Below, one piece after another: positions 25,708 to 34,181 of a stretch of DNA of 64,000 nucleotides. The notes below the pieces were generated by a model. It did not search any database and was not told where the DNA came from. It saw only the letters and a program-made list of their open reading frames with translations. Location of the stretch: contig DASRRH010000023.1 of the NCBI GenBank assembly GCA_035695825.1, positions 28,588 through 92,587 of the forward strand, in the 5' to 3' direction. Position 1 is the stretch's first letter; the number at the start of each line of letters is the position of its first letter. The position numbers and the translations under genes were made by a program. Source of the DNA: JAKEFM01 sp035695825 (GTDB lineage: Bacteria > Planctomycetota > UBA1135 > JAKEFM01).

Positions 25708-26607
25708 TCAGAAACCCTGGCGACGAAGGTAGCGGAGGCCCTCGAGCAGGGCGGTTCTCTCGAATCCCGGGTCGACGACGAGCACCCGGGGGACGTCCCG
25801 CCGGACGTACCCGGCGACGAGCCGGAAATCGACCTCTCCGCATCCCGGCGGCCGGCCGGTCTCCCCCAACGCGAGGTCGTGGAGGCGGACCACGGCGAGC
25901 CGGTCGACGAGGCGCTCGAGCCAGGCCCCCGCGGGCGCGACCCCGAGGCGCCCGAGGAGGTGCGCGCTCGCCGTGTCGTGGAGGTAGCCGAGCCGGCGTC
26001 CCCGCAGATCCTCGAAGACGTGGGCCGCCCCTGCGGGGTCGAGGACCGAGTCGGGGCTCGAGGGGGTCTCGAGGCAGAAGAGCGCGCCGGGCTCCCGCGA
26101 GGTGAGGGCGTGGAGGGAGCGGCAGAGCCGGCCGAGGGCGGCCTCGCGGCCGAGGGCGGCGTCCGCGACGATCTCCCGGACCGCCTCGAGCCGGGTCCCG
26201 CCGGCCGACGCGAGCGCCCGGAGGTCGCCGAGCCGCTCGACGCGCTCCCGCAGACCGGGGCGGTGGATGCTCCCCGCCGGGACCCCGAAGACGGGACAGG
26301 CCACCGCCCGCCCGAGCTCGACGTGCCGGAGGACCTCCTCCACGGCGCGCTGCCGGGCGGCGGCGTCGGGATCGGAAAGCCGCGAGAGGACCTCCCGGCG
26401 CGAGGGATCGGCGGTGAGACAGCCCGTCTCGACGAGGGGGACCCGCACTCCCGTCCGATGGATGGCCTCCTCGACCCCGGCGAAGGAGGGGACCGGGTCC
26501 CCCCGGCCGAAGGAGATCCCCTCGAACGCGAGGGACGCCGCCTCCTCGACCTGCTCCGCGACCCTGCGGAGGCGCGCCCCGAACCACGAGTTCGAGAGTG
26601 CGAACAT
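25708..26607 (-). CDS. Xylose isomerase-like TIM-barrel protein
   Basis: This encodes 299 residues with no signal peptide. MFALSNSWFGARL begins a first beta-strand; later strands carry FEGISFGRG, CPVFGV, FCLETPSSPDSVLDP, GYLHDTASAH and VRLHDLALGET. This spacing of Glu and His residues resembles the sugar phosphate isomerase/epimerase (AP endonuclease family 2) barrel. EVDFRLVAGYVRRDVPRVLVVD near the end is the usual 'G.vdf..i...l......g.l..E' element, with the final Glu replaced by Asp. The substrate is unknown. It sits between purB and the DHH gene with gaps of 9 and 6 bases. Confidence 0.75.
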   Translation of the reverse strand: MFALSNSWFGARLRRVAEQVEEAASLAFEGISFGRGDPVPSFAGVEEAIHRTGVRVPLVETGCLTADPSRREVLSRLSDPDAAARQRAVEEVLRHVELGRAVACPVFGVPAGSIHRPGLRERVERLGDLRALASAGGTRLEAVREIVADAALGREAALGRLCRSLHALTSREPGALFCLETPSSPDSVLDPAGAAHVFEDLRGRRLGYLHDTASAHLLGRLGVAPAGAWLERLVDRLAVVRLHDLALGETGRPPGCGEVDFRLVAGYVRRDVPRVLVVDPGFERTALLEGLRYLRRQGF

Positions 26608-26616
26608 GGAGGGGCG

Positions 26617-28056
26617 CTAGACGCGGACTTCGGCGCGCGGGACGGACGGCCGCAGGCGCCGGAGCATCGGGTCGACCTCGTCCCGGAGGAACTCCTCGAC
26701 CTGGGCGGGGGCCCGGCCCACGAGCCGGGAGGGGTCGGTGGCTCCGTCGATCCGGTCGCGCACCCTCGCGAAGGCCGGATCCCCTCGGAGCCGCTCGAGG
26801 AGGTCGTTCCTGGCCTCCCCGTCCCGCAGTCGCCCCGCGACCTCCCGGGCGTGGAGGCGGATCCGCTCGTGGAGCGCCTGCCGGTCTCCCCCCGCGGCGA
26901 CGGCGTCCATCAGGAGGTCCTCGGTGGCGAGGAAGGGGAGCTCGAGGGCGAGGCCCGCCCGGATCCGCTCCGGATGGACGTCGAGTCCCGCCGCGACGTC
27001 CGCGACGAGGAGGAGGATCGCGTCCGCGGCGAGGAAGGCCTCGGGGAGCACGATCCGCCGGTTCGCGGAGTCGTCGAGGGTCCGCTCGAGCCACTGGCTC
27101 CCCGCCGTCTCGGCGGCGTTCGGGAGGAGGGAGAGGAGGTAGCGCGCGAGGGAGCAGATCCGCTCGGATCGGACGGGGTTGCGCTTGTAGGGCATCGCGG
27201 AGGATCCGACCTGCGAGGGCTCGAGCGGCTCGTCGACCTCCCCGCGATGCATGAGGAGGCGGATGTCGGTCGCGAACTTCGAAGCCGACGGGGCGATCCC
27301 GGAGACGGCGGCGAGCACGCGGAAGTCGACCTTCCGCGGGTAGGTCTGCCCGGTCACGAGGTAGGCCGAGGCGAACTCGAGCTTCGCGCACACCCGCGCG
27401 TCGAGCTCCCGCACCTTCGCCTCGTCGCCTCCGAAGAGGCGGAGGAACGAGGCCTGCGTCCCCGTCGTTCCCTTGACCCCGAGGAGACGGAGGTCGGAGG
27501 CGGCCCGTTCCACCTCGGCGAGGTCCATCGCGAGATCCTGGACCCACAGGCTGGCCCGCTTGCCGAGGGTCGTGCACTGGGCCGGCTGGAAGTGCGTGAA
27601 CCCGAGGACCGGGAGGTCCTTCCAGCGCCGGGCGAACGCCGCGAGGGGCTCGATCCCCTGGACCAGCCGGTCCCGCACGAGGCGCAGGGCCTCGCGCAGG
27701 AGGATGAGGTCCGCGTTGTCCGTCACGTAGGCGGAGGTCGCGCCGAGGTGGAGGATCGGCTTCGCCTTCGGGCAGACCGCCCCGTAGGCGTCGATGTGGG
27801 CCATGACGTCGTGGCGGAGCTCCCTCTCCTTGCGCTCCGCGAACTCGAAGTCGATGTCCGCCTCGTGCGCCCGGAGCTCCGCGACCTGCTCCTCGGCGAT
27901 CGGGAGGCCGAGCTCCCGCTGCGCCTCTGCGAGGGCGATCCAGAGGCGCCTCCAGGTCCGCACGCGCCGTTCAGCCGAGAAGAGGCGGACCATCTCCCGG
28001 CTCGCATAGCGGGAGACGAGGGGGCTTTCGTAGGAGTCGCGCGGGGGAGAGGCCAC
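26617..28056 (-). CDS. purB: Adenylosuccinate lyase
   Basis: This encodes 479 residues starting at GTG 28056. The enzyme removes fumarate in two steps of purine synthesis (SAICAR and adenylosuccinate). The fumarase/aspartase-superfamily signature SSAMPYKRNP is present. LHLGATSAYVTDNADLI, THFQPAQCTTLGKR and VKGTTGTQASFL are active-site segments specific for adenylosuccinate lyase. It is the first gene of a four-gene operon with a TIM-barrel protein, a DHH phosphoesterase and thiD. Confidence 0.95.
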   Translation of the reverse strand: MASPPRDSYESPLVSRYASREMVRLFSAERRVRTWRRLWIALAEAQRELGLPIAEEQVAELRAHEADIDFEFAERKERELRHDVMAHIDAYGAVCPKAKPILHLGATSAYVTDNADLILLREALRLVRDRLVQGIEPLAAFARRWKDLPVLGFTHFQPAQCTTLGKRASLWVQDLAMDLAEVERAASDLRLLGVKGTTGTQASFLRLFGGDEAKVRELDARVCAKLEFASAYLVTGQTYPRKVDFRVLAAVSGIAPSASKFATDIRLLMHRGEVDEPLEPSQVGSSAMPYKRNPVRSERICSLARYLLSLLPNAAETAGSQWLERTLDDSANRRIVLPEAFLAADAILLLVADVAAGLDVHPERIRAGLALELPFLATEDLLMDAVAAGGDRQALHERIRLHAREVAGRLRDGEARNDLLERLRGDPAFARVRDRIDGATDPSRLVGRAPAQVEEFLRDEVDPMLRRLRPSVPRAEVRV

Positions 28057-28198
28057 GCCGACGTCGGATTCTATCCCCGGCGCTGCAACCCCCTCCCGGC
28101 GAGGGGCGAATCGCTCGATTGCCGGGACGACTTAGGTTGCATCGCAAAAATCCACAGAGGCTTACGGCAACCCCCTCCGGGATCCCGGCAGATGCGGG

Positions 28199-28230
28199 GC
28201 GGGCCGGTCGGATCGTCCCGGCCGGCCCGC
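28199..28230 (-). terminator. Hairpin downstream of the small exported protein
   Basis: GCGGGCCGG (28199-28207) pairs perfectly with CCGGCCCGC (28222-28230). It begins about 20 bases after the stop codon of the minus-strand gene at 28251, as a terminator would. No U-run follows, so the call is tentative. Confidence 0.4.
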
Positions 28231-28250
28231 TCGTAGAAGAGAGGCCCCGC

Positions 28251-28613
28251 CTAGCCGCAGGCGACGGGTCCGGGCACGAGCACCCGGAAGCGCTCCACCC
28301 TGTAGTACCCGTCGTGCCAGACCCTTCTGTAGTAGCCGGGCCGGACGCAGAACCGGAACGTCCGGCACCCGAAAACGCGCGACTGGAAGACGGGCTCGAC
28401 CCAGACGTTTTCGGAGCAGCCGGGGACGAAGACCCTGCGGTCGCGGAACTCGTAGTGGCCCGCCGGCGCGCACGGGACGAACGGCGCGCAGACGGCCGGC
28501 CTCCCGAAACCGAAGGCGAACCTTCCGAACTTCACGAAGAAGTTGCCCGAGTGGTCCGCCCGCGCATCTGCCGCGAGGATCGCCAGTGCCACGGGGAGCA
28601 GGATCGGTTTCAT
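28251..28613 (-). CDS. Small exported aromatic-rich protein
   Basis: This encodes 120 residues. A signal peptide (MKPILLPVALAILAADARA) is followed by a Phe/Tyr/Arg-rich mature part with four or more cysteines, including FVPCAPAGHYEFRDRRVFVPG, a VFGCRTFRFCVRPGYYRRVW stretch and a Tyr-rich end. GGAGG lies about 7 bases before the ATG. The alternating aromatic and charged residues suggest a beta-rich exported protein. I do not recognise the family. It stands alone, with a hairpin behind it. Confidence 0.7.
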   Translation of the reverse strand: MKPILLPVALAILAADARADHSGNFFVKFGRFAFGFGRPAVCAPFVPCAPAGHYEFRDRRVFVPGCSENVWVEPVFQSRVFGCRTFRFCVRPGYYRRVWHDGYYRVERFRVLVPGPVACG

Positions 28614-28776
28614 CGTTCGGCCTCCGCAGTCTCGATTCGGCGAGGGGGGAAAGGCGAACGTCGTTCCAGTCTCGATGCCGTCGCAACCGACTACGAACCA
28701 AGAGGTTTCAACCTGACCCCTCCCGGATGGACTGTCCCCTCGAAAGCGATCGCTGTCCCCCGAGGAGGACAGGGAC

Positions 28777-29292
28777 TCAGATCCCGAGGAACCCGGTCGT
28801 GGCCAGGAGGGCGCTCGCGACTCCGCCCGCCAACGCGAGGGAGGCGAGCGCGAGTCCGCCGGGCTCCCCCCCGCCGAGCGTCCACCGCAGGACCGAGAGG
28901 CCGCACGCGGCCCCGAATCCGTCGGTCGCGACGTCGATCAGCGAAGCCGCCCTCCCCGGGACGAAGTGCTGGTGCCACTCGTCCGAGAGCGCGTAGAGGA
29001 CCGCGACGGCGAGGGCTTGCCCGAAGGCGCGGGCCGTGGGGCCGGATCCTTGCCGAGGGGCGAGCGCGAGGAGGAGGAGCGAGGAGAAGATCGCGTAGAC
29101 CGGAGCGTGCGCGCCGTTCCGGAGAAGGCGATCGAGGAAGGACATCTCGACCGACGGGTCGCCCGGCCGCGCGGAGAGGGCGAAGATGACCCCCCCCCAC
29201 CCCACCGCGGCGGCCGCCCATGCTCCCCGCGGAGGACGGGCGAGCGCGCGGGAGAGACTCCTTGCGACGCCAGGGAGGAGGGGGCCCCTCAC
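28777..29292 (-). CDS. VanZ-like membrane protein
   Basis: This encodes 171 residues starting at GTG 29292, in a GTGA overlap with the anti-sigma gene. Four to five hydrophobic helices are visible. SARPGDPSVEMSFLDRLLRN, ALSDEWHQHFVPGRAASLID and VATDGFGAACG form the conserved VanZ family core. VanZ itself raises teicoplanin resistance, but most family members have no known role. It is the last gene of the ruvC-to-vanZ cluster. Confidence 0.85.
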   Translation of the reverse strand: MRGPLLPGVARSLSRALARPPRGAWAAAAVGWGGVIFALSARPGDPSVEMSFLDRLLRNGAHAPVYAIFSSLLLLALAPRQGSGPTARAFGQALAVAVLYALSDEWHQHFVPGRAASLIDVATDGFGAACGLSVLRWTLGGGEPGGLALASLALAGGVASALLATTGFLGI

Positions 29293-29729
29293 CGGGAGCG
29301 GGCCCGGCCCTTCACGAGGCGGACCACGATCCTCTCCCCCGCCGTCCGGACCTGGACCCGGTCGACGTACGCCCGGACGAGGAAGAGCCCCCGTCCCCGG
29401 TCGCTTTCCCCCTCGGGGAGGTCGCCGCAGGACTCGAGAGCGCGCCGCAGCGCCCCGACGCGCTCCGCTCGCCCTCCGACGATCCGCAGCACGATCCGCC
29501 CGGGCCCCACGTCGAGGAGAACGCGGAGGCGCCCATCGGCCGAACCCCCATGCTCGAGCGCGTTGTTGCAGACCTCCGTCAGCGCGAGGCCGAGCTCCTG
29601 GAGAGCGCGGCCACGCCAGCCGCCGCCGCGGCAGAACGCGACGACCGTCCGCCGCAAGTGAGGGACCCGGAGGGGGTCGGCCGGGAGCGTGAGGCGCATC
29701 TCGCCGCGCTGGGTCCGGCCGTCGATCAC
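29289..29729 (-). CDS. RsbW-like anti-sigma factor / GHKL ATPase domain protein
   Basis: This encodes 146 residues from GTG 29729, which shares GTGA with the nadC stop. It is a stand-alone GHKL ATP-binding domain of the anti-sigma kinase type. ALTEVCNNALEHGG is the N-box (catalytic Glu and Mg-binding Asn), and GRGLFLVRAYVDRV is the glycine-rich lid (usually GRGLxLVRxLxDxV). Such proteins bind sigma factors or phosphorylate STAS-domain antagonists. Neither partner lies beside it. Confidence 0.85.
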   Translation of the reverse strand: MIDGRTQRGEMRLTLPADPLRVPHLRRTVVAFCRGGGWRGRALQELGLALTEVCNNALEHGGSADGRLRVLLDVGPGRIVLRIVGGRAERVGALRRALESCGDLPEGESDRGRGLFLVRAYVDRVQVRTAGERIVVRLVKGRARSR

Positions 29730-30610
29730 CGCGCCCTCCCCCCCTCCCCCGGCGCGCATCGCATCGCGACGTCGAGCCAGGGGGCGGAGCGCGTCAGGGC
29801 GCCGACCGAGATGCGGTCGACGCCCGCCTCCGCGTAGGCCCGGACGTTGTCGAGGCGGACGCCCCCCGACGCCTCGAACTCGACGCGCAGGTCCCGGCGG
29901 CGCGCTTCCTCCCGCGCGGCGGCCACCGCCTCACGGAGCGGACCCGGCTCGAAGTTGTCGAGGAGCACGACGGATGCCCCGCCCCGAACGGCCGCGAGCG
30001 CCTCCTCCCGGGTCCGGGCCTCCGCGAGGACCGGAACCCCGGAGGGCGCCCCGGAGCGGGCGCGCGCGACGATCGCCTCGACGTCGCCGCCGGCGAGGGC
30101 GTAGTGGTTCGACTTCAGCAGGACCGCGTCGTGGAGGCCCGCCCGGTGATTCGTCCCTCCCCCGACGGCGACCGCGTACCTCTCGAGGGCTCGGAGGCCC
30201 GGCGTCGTCTTGCGCGTGTCGAGGATCCGGACCGGCCCCCCTCCGACCGCCTCGACGAAGCGCGCGGTGAGCGTCGCGATCCCCGAGAGACGGCCGAGGA
30301 AGTTGAGCGCGGTCCGCTCTCCCGAAAGGAGCGCGCGGGCGCGACCCCGGAGGACGAGGATCCGGGTCCCGGCGGCGAGACGCGTCCCGTCGGAGATCCG
30401 ATCGAACGCCTCGACGGAGGGGTCGAGGAGCTCGAAGACGCGCAGGGCGAGCGGGCTTCCGGCAAGCACCCCCGTTTCCCGCGCGACGACCGTGGCGACT
30501 CCCTCGGCCGCCGAGTCGACGGCGAGTCCGGTCGTGACGTCCCCCCCTCCGATGTCCTCCTCGAGGGCGAGGCGGAGGAGGGATTCGAAGACGCGAGGAG
30601 GAAGGTCCAT
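29726..30610 (-). CDS. nadC: Nicotinate-nucleotide pyrophosphorylase (carboxylating)
   Basis: This encodes 294 residues. It converts quinolinate and PRPP into nicotinate mononucleotide in NAD synthesis. EEDIGGGDVTTG, GERTALNFLGRLSGIAT, LDTRKTTPGLRALERYAV and GGGTNHRAGLHDAVLLKSNH are the family's active-site blocks, with the PRPP-binding LDTRKT and the Lys/His pair intact. VEFEASGGVRLDNVRAYAEAGVDRISVG closes the barrel. It starts 38 bases after the comEA-like gene. nadA and nadB are not in the window. Confidence 0.95.
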   Translation of the reverse strand: MDLPPRVFESLLRLALEEDIGGGDVTTGLAVDSAAEGVATVVARETGVLAGSPLALRVFELLDPSVEAFDRISDGTRLAAGTRILVLRGRARALLSGERTALNFLGRLSGIATLTARFVEAVGGGPVRILDTRKTTPGLRALERYAVAVGGGTNHRAGLHDAVLLKSNHYALAGGDVEAIVARARSGAPSGVPVLAEARTREEALAAVRGGASVVLLDNFEPGPLREAVAAAREEARRRDLRVEFEASGGVRLDNVRAYAEAGVDRISVGALTRSAPWLDVAMRCAPGEGGRAR

Positions 30611-30648
30611 CCGGGCCGCGGGGCGGCGGGCGATTGTAGGTGCCCGGT

Positions 30649-30990
30649 TCACGGGCGGCGAACGCCCGCGAAGGACTCCGCGAGGTCCGGCCGGATCCTC
30701 TCGAGCGTCACGGGTCCGACGCCGGGCACGGAGAGGAGGTCCTCCGGCCCGTGGAACGGGCCCTCCCGGCGAAGCTCGACCAACGCCCGGACTCGCCGGG
30801 GCCCGAGCCCATCGAGGAGGAGAAGCTCCGCCTCGGAGGCGCGGTTCGGGTCGAGGCGGACGGGGAGCCCCCCGGCGGGGACGGTCCCGCCGGCTCCCGG
30901 CGAGGGAGCGCCCCCCGGGGAGCGGAGGAGAAGGAGACCCGCCTCCCCGAGCAGCAGGCATCCGAGAAGCCGCCGTCCGTCGAGCCGCAT
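30649..30990 (-). CDS. Helix-hairpin-helix protein of ComEA type
   Basis: This encodes 113 residues. An N-terminal hydrophobic helix (LLGCLLLGEAGLLLL) would anchor or export the protein. The C-terminal half is a double helix-hairpin-helix: RLDPNRASEAELLLLDGLGP with RRVRALVELRREGPF, then LLSVPGVGPVTLERI. This is the ComEA layout, which binds incoming DNA during natural transformation. No comEC or comF lies nearby, so competence is not proved. Confidence 0.8.
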   Translation of the reverse strand: MRLDGRRLLGCLLLGEAGLLLLRSPGGAPSPGAGGTVPAGGLPVRLDPNRASEAELLLLDGLGPRRVRALVELRREGPFHGPEDLLSVPGVGPVTLERIRPDLAESFAGVRRP

Positions 30991-31091
30991 CCTCGACGGT
31001 ACGACGCGCGGCGGGCGAAACGTTACGCGGGCGGCGGGCGCCCGCCTCGTCCAGGAGCGAGCCGCGGAGGCCGGCTCCGATCGGACCGGAC

Positions 31092-31991
31092 CTAGGATCG
31101 GGCGGGGCCCGGGGCGAGCCCCCGCGCGAGACAGTCCGCCAGGCGCTCCGCGTAGGTCCGCTCCGGCGCGGGGCGGGCGTCGAGGAGCGTCTCGACCTCC
31201 TCGGCGAGCCGCGAGAGGGCCGCCGCCGCCGGAGAATCGGGGTGGGAGACCGGAACGGGCCGGCGTCGCGCGATCGACTCGGTGACGGCGGGGTCCTCCG
31301 GGACGAAGCCGAGGAACGGCAGCTCGAGTCCGAGGAAGCGGCGCGCGACCCCGAGGATCTTCCCGGCCACGCCGTTCGCCTGCCCCTCGCTGCGGGCGCG
31401 GTTGACGACGAGGGCGAGGGGAGACTCGCGGCCGCGGCGCGTGGCGACCTTGATCCACGCGTAGGCGTCCGTCATCGCCGTGATGTCCGGGGTCGTCACG
31501 ACGAGGGTCAGGTCGGAGCATCCGACGAAGAGGAGGGCCTGGTCGGAGACGCCGGCGGGCCCGTCGACCACGATGCGGTCGGCGCTCCGCTCGATTCCGC
31601 CGAGCCCTCGGACGACGAGCTGGAGCTCGAAGGGAGAGAGCGAGGCGAGCCCCGGGACCCCGGAGCCGGCGGGGATCACGGACACCCCCGTCGTCGCGGC
31701 GCGGAGGATGTCCTCGAGCTCGACACGGCCCGCCACGACGTGCGCGACGGAGAGGTCGGCGGTCAGGCCCTGGAGGATGTGGGCGTTCCCGACGCCGAAG
31801 TCGGCGTCGAACACGACCGTCCGCAGCCCCTCGTCGGCGAAGCGGTGGGCCAGGGCCGCGGCGAGGATCGATTTCCCCGTCCCCCCCTTGCCGCTCGCGA
31901 CGGCCACCGTCCGCCCCGCGCGCGGCGCGGGTTTCCAGAGTCGCCACAGGAGGCCGGGGCGAGATTCCTTCCGATCCAGTTCCAGCGCCAC
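31092..31991 (-). CDS. MinD/FlhG-like ParA-family ATPase
   Basis: This encodes 299 residues. ASGKGGTGKSILAAALAHRF is a deviant Walker A (KGGTGKS) of the MinD/ParA type. VVFDADFGVGNAHILQGL is the A' region with the usual 'D.D.G..N', and RIVVDGPAGVSDQALLFVG is Walker B. VVTTPDITAMTDAYAWIKV follows the MinD/FlhG pattern. No MinC, MinE or flagellar genes are here, so its cargo is unknown. It may position a cell-surface or pilus structure. Confidence 0.85.
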   Translation of the reverse strand: MALELDRKESRPGLLWRLWKPAPRAGRTVAVASGKGGTGKSILAAALAHRFADEGLRTVVFDADFGVGNAHILQGLTADLSVAHVVAGRVELEDILRAATTGVSVIPAGSGVPGLASLSPFELQLVVRGLGGIERSADRIVVDGPAGVSDQALLFVGCSDLTLVVTTPDITAMTDAYAWIKVATRRGRESPLALVVNRARSEGQANGVAGKILGVARRFLGLELPFLGFVPEDPAVTESIARRRPVPVSHPDSPAAAALSRLAEEVETLLDARPAPERTYAERLADCLARGLAPGPARS

Positions 31992-32039
31992 CTCCGGGAG
32001 CTAAAGTCCCGCGGACCTCCCCGCGCAGGTCCGCCCTGG

Positions 32040-32840
32040 TCAACGGGTCAGTTCGCCGAGCTCCTCTTGGGTGAGGACCGTATCCGTGGACGGCGCGCCG
32101 GAGGCGGGGTCGGCCGCGTCCACGGTGACTTGCAGAAGGCGCCCGAGGGCGGCGTCGAGGAACCGGTGCAAGGTGCGGCGGTCGCGGACGTCCTCCTCCG
32201 CTTCGTCGGAGACGAGCCCGCGCAGGCGGTCCGGCCGCGCGCCGAGGACGGCGACGAGCGAGCCTGCGTGCCGGGCCTCGGCGTGCCGGTCGAGGAGCGT
32301 GACCTCGAGGTCGGGATCGAGCTTCCGCAGCGAGGCGACCCCCTCGTCCCAGAGCGCTCGCAGGCCCGGTTCGAGCGCCGCGCCGGGGAGAGGGGCGCCG
32401 GGGCGCGCCTCGCGCACGCACGCGAGCCGGCGCGTCCCCCCCTCCCTCCAGAGCTCGACCCGGACCACGGTCAGGTCGAAGCCGCCCAGGGCGGCGACGC
32501 GTTGGCGGAGCCGGTCGGGAAAGTTCGGGACGACGAGGAACGCGCGCGGGGGGGCCGCGCAGTCGAGACGCCGGTCCCGCAGCCGCTCGAGGAAGGCGCG
32601 CGCGCCCGCGGCCCACGCCATCCCGTCGAGGAGGGCGAGGAGGAGCCCGTCGCTCCCCTCGGGGCCCGCGAAGACGAGGCAGGGACGTCCCGTCGCATCC
32701 ACGGCGAGCAGGTCGACGGGAACGCCGCCGGCGACCTCGAGCTCCGCCTTGAGGATGGACAGTCCCGGCTCGATCTCGTCGGGGTGGCTCCGGACGTGGT
32801 CGAGGATCTCTCTCTTGCCGAGGAGGACCACGTCGCTCAT
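32040..32840 (-). CDS. Restriction-endonuclease-fold protein coupled to ruvC, likely inactive
   Basis: This encodes 266 residues, starting at ATG 32840 in an ATGA overlap with ruvC. ILKAELEVAGGVPVDLLAVDATGRPCLVF resembles the NucS/DUF91-type PD-(D/E)XK core, in which 'G.iDlla.D..g....iE.K' would hold the acids and lysine (only part quoted by residue here). The first Asp is present, but the final ExK is replaced by VFAGPE, so cleavage is doubtful. The rest is helical with Arg/Leu-rich segments and no other motif. Position beside ruvC suggests DNA transactions. The family call is tentative. Confidence 0.55.
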   Translation of the reverse strand: MSDVVLLGKREILDHVRSHPDEIEPGLSILKAELEVAGGVPVDLLAVDATGRPCLVFAGPEGSDGLLLALLDGMAWAAGARAFLERLRDRRLDCAAPPRAFLVVPNFPDRLRQRVAALGGFDLTVVRVELWREGGTRRLACVREARPGAPLPGAALEPGLRALWDEGVASLRKLDPDLEVTLLDRHAEARHAGSLVAVLGARPDRLRGLVSDEAEEDVRDRRTLHRFLDAALGRLLQVTVDAADPASGAPSTDTVLTQEELGELTR

Positions 32841-33379
32841 CCGGGATCTCCCGCCGCCCGACGGCGGCGCACCGGCGCCGAGGAGGCCCCGGACAAGCGC
32901 TGGCGGAACTGGCACCGTTGCGCGTGGCAGAGGGCGAGGCCGAGCGCGTCGGCGGCGTCCGCGGGGCGAGGAGCGACGGAGAGTCCGAGCCAGGCCCCGA
33001 CGAGGCTGGCGACCTGGGGTTTCGAGGCGCCTCCGTGGCCCACGACCGAGCGCTTTACCTCGGCGGGGGCATACTCGTGGACGGCGAGCCCCGCCTCGGA
33101 GGCCGCGAGCAGGATCACCCCTCGGGCCTCCCCGATGCGCAGGGCGGCGCGGGCGTTCCGGCCGACGAACGGGGTCTCGAGCGCCACCTCGTCGGGGCGG
33201 TGTTCCAGGAAGAGCCGAGCGAGCCCCCCGTGGAGAGCGCGCAGGCCGTCGCCCGCGGGCGACCCGCGCGGATCGACCCGGAGAGCCCCCGCCGCGACGA
33301 ACTTCGGCCCCCGATTCGTCATGTCGAGGACCCCGTAGCCTGAAACCCTGGTGCCGGGGTCGATTCCGAAGATTCGCAA
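32837..33379 (-). CDS. ruvC: Holliday junction resolvase RuvC
   Basis: This encodes 180 residues. It cuts Holliday junctions made in homologous recombination. The start is TTG 33379, so the protein opens with LRIFGIDPGTRVSGYGVLD, where the Asp is the first catalytic acid; GGAGG lies about 9 bases upstream. ALETPFVGRNARAALRIGEARG holds the second acid, and PADAADALGLALCHAQ holds the final acidic cluster. The length is normal. It is first in a seven-gene minus-strand cluster ending in vanZ. ruvA and ruvB are elsewhere. Confidence 0.95.
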   Translation of the reverse strand: MRIFGIDPGTRVSGYGVLDMTNRGPKFVAAGALRVDPRGSPAGDGLRALHGGLARLFLEHRPDEVALETPFVGRNARAALRIGEARGVILLAASEAGLAVHEYAPAEVKRSVVGHGGASKPQVASLVGAWLGLSVAPRPADAADALGLALCHAQRCQFRQRLSGASSAPVRRRRAAGDPG

Positions 33380-33494
33380 GGGGGGGGCCCTCCTACCTGA
33401 TCCACAGGCGGCCGAGAGGTTATCCACAGGGTTTCCACCAATCAATAAGAGGCTGCTTTGCTCCCCCTCCGGGGAGGGCGCTACCATCGGCGGG
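33380..33494. promoter_or_regulatory. Divergent ruvC-ispD control region with DnaA-box-like sites
   Basis: TTATCCACA at 33420-33428 is a perfect match to the DnaA-box consensus TTATNCACA. TGATCCACA at 33398-33406 differs from it at one position. The surrounding bases (AATCAATAAGAGG) are the most AT-rich in the neighbourhood. The 115-base gap must hold promoters for both ruvC and ispD. DnaA control of one of them is plausible; the number of sites is too low for a replication origin. Confidence 0.45.
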
Positions 33495-34181
33495 ATGGCC
33501 GTCGTTTCGGCGATCGTCGTCGCCGCGGGCCATGGAGTGCGCCTCGGGGACGGACCGCGGAAGGCCCTGCGGACCCTCGCCGGCCGCCCCATGGTCGAGT
33601 GGTCGCTCGAGGCCCTCGCGGCGGTCCGCGAGATCGAGGAGATCGTGCTCGTCCTGGCTTCGGAGGACCTCCCGGGACCCGACTTCCGGCGCCACCGGGT
33701 CCGCTCCGCCGTCGAGGGGGGAGAGGAGCGCTTCGATTCGGTCCTCGCCGGAGTTCGCGCCGTCCGCGCGGCGAGCGAGATCCTCCTCGTCCACGACGCC
33801 GCTCGTCCCCTCGTCCGGACGGAGACCGTCCGCGCCGTGATCGCCGGGGCCGCGAGGTCGGGCGGCGCCATCGCGGCCGTCCCCGTCCCCGACACGCTGA
33901 AGCGCGTCGACGGGTCGGACCGGATCGTCGAGACGATCCCCCGGGAGTCGGTCTGGCTCGCCCAGACGCCGCAGGCGTTCGATCGCGCGCCCTTCGTCGA
34001 GGCGATGGAGGCGGCGGCGCGCCGCGGCGAGCGCCCGACGGACGACGCGGCCGTGGCGGAGCGCGCGGGGATGGCCGTCCTCGTCGTCCGGGGGGACGAG
34101 ACGAACCTGAAGGTCACGGCGCCCGGCGACTTCTCCCTCGCCGAGCGCCTCCTCGCGGCCCGCGGGGCCGACCGCCCGTGA
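33495..34181 (+). CDS. ispD: 2-C-methyl-D-erythritol 4-phosphate cytidylyltransferase
   Basis: This encodes 228 residues. It makes CDP-methylerythritol in the MEP isoprenoid pathway. VSAIVVAAGHGVRLG is the nucleotide-binding loop, followed by PRKAL with the catalytic Lys. GGEERFDSVLAG, LLVHDAARPLV, IAAVPVPDTLK and WLAQTPQAF are the other family blocks, and TDDAAVAERAG with VRGDETNLKVTAPGD close the active site. Its stop overlaps the ispF start by four bases. Confidence 0.95.
   Translation: MAVVSAIVVAAGHGVRLGDGPRKALRTLAGRPMVEWSLEALAAVREIEEIVLVLASEDLPGPDFRRHRVRSAVEGGEERFDSVLAGVRAVRAASEILLVHDAARPLVRTETVRAVIAGAARSGGAIAAVPVPDTLKRVDGSDRIVETIPRESVWLAQTPQAFDRAPFVEAMEAAARRGERPTDDAAVAERAGMAVLVVRGDETNLKVTAPGDFSLAERLLAARGADRP

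Noticed and set aside
24337..28236. 1299-codon plus-strand frame
   Set aside because: It is antisense to thiD, DHH, TIM-barrel and purB, and gives only Glu/Arg/Gly-rich low-complexity translation.
33380..33494. Chromosome origin at the DnaA boxes
   Set aside because: There are only two boxes and no dnaA, dnaN or gidA nearby.
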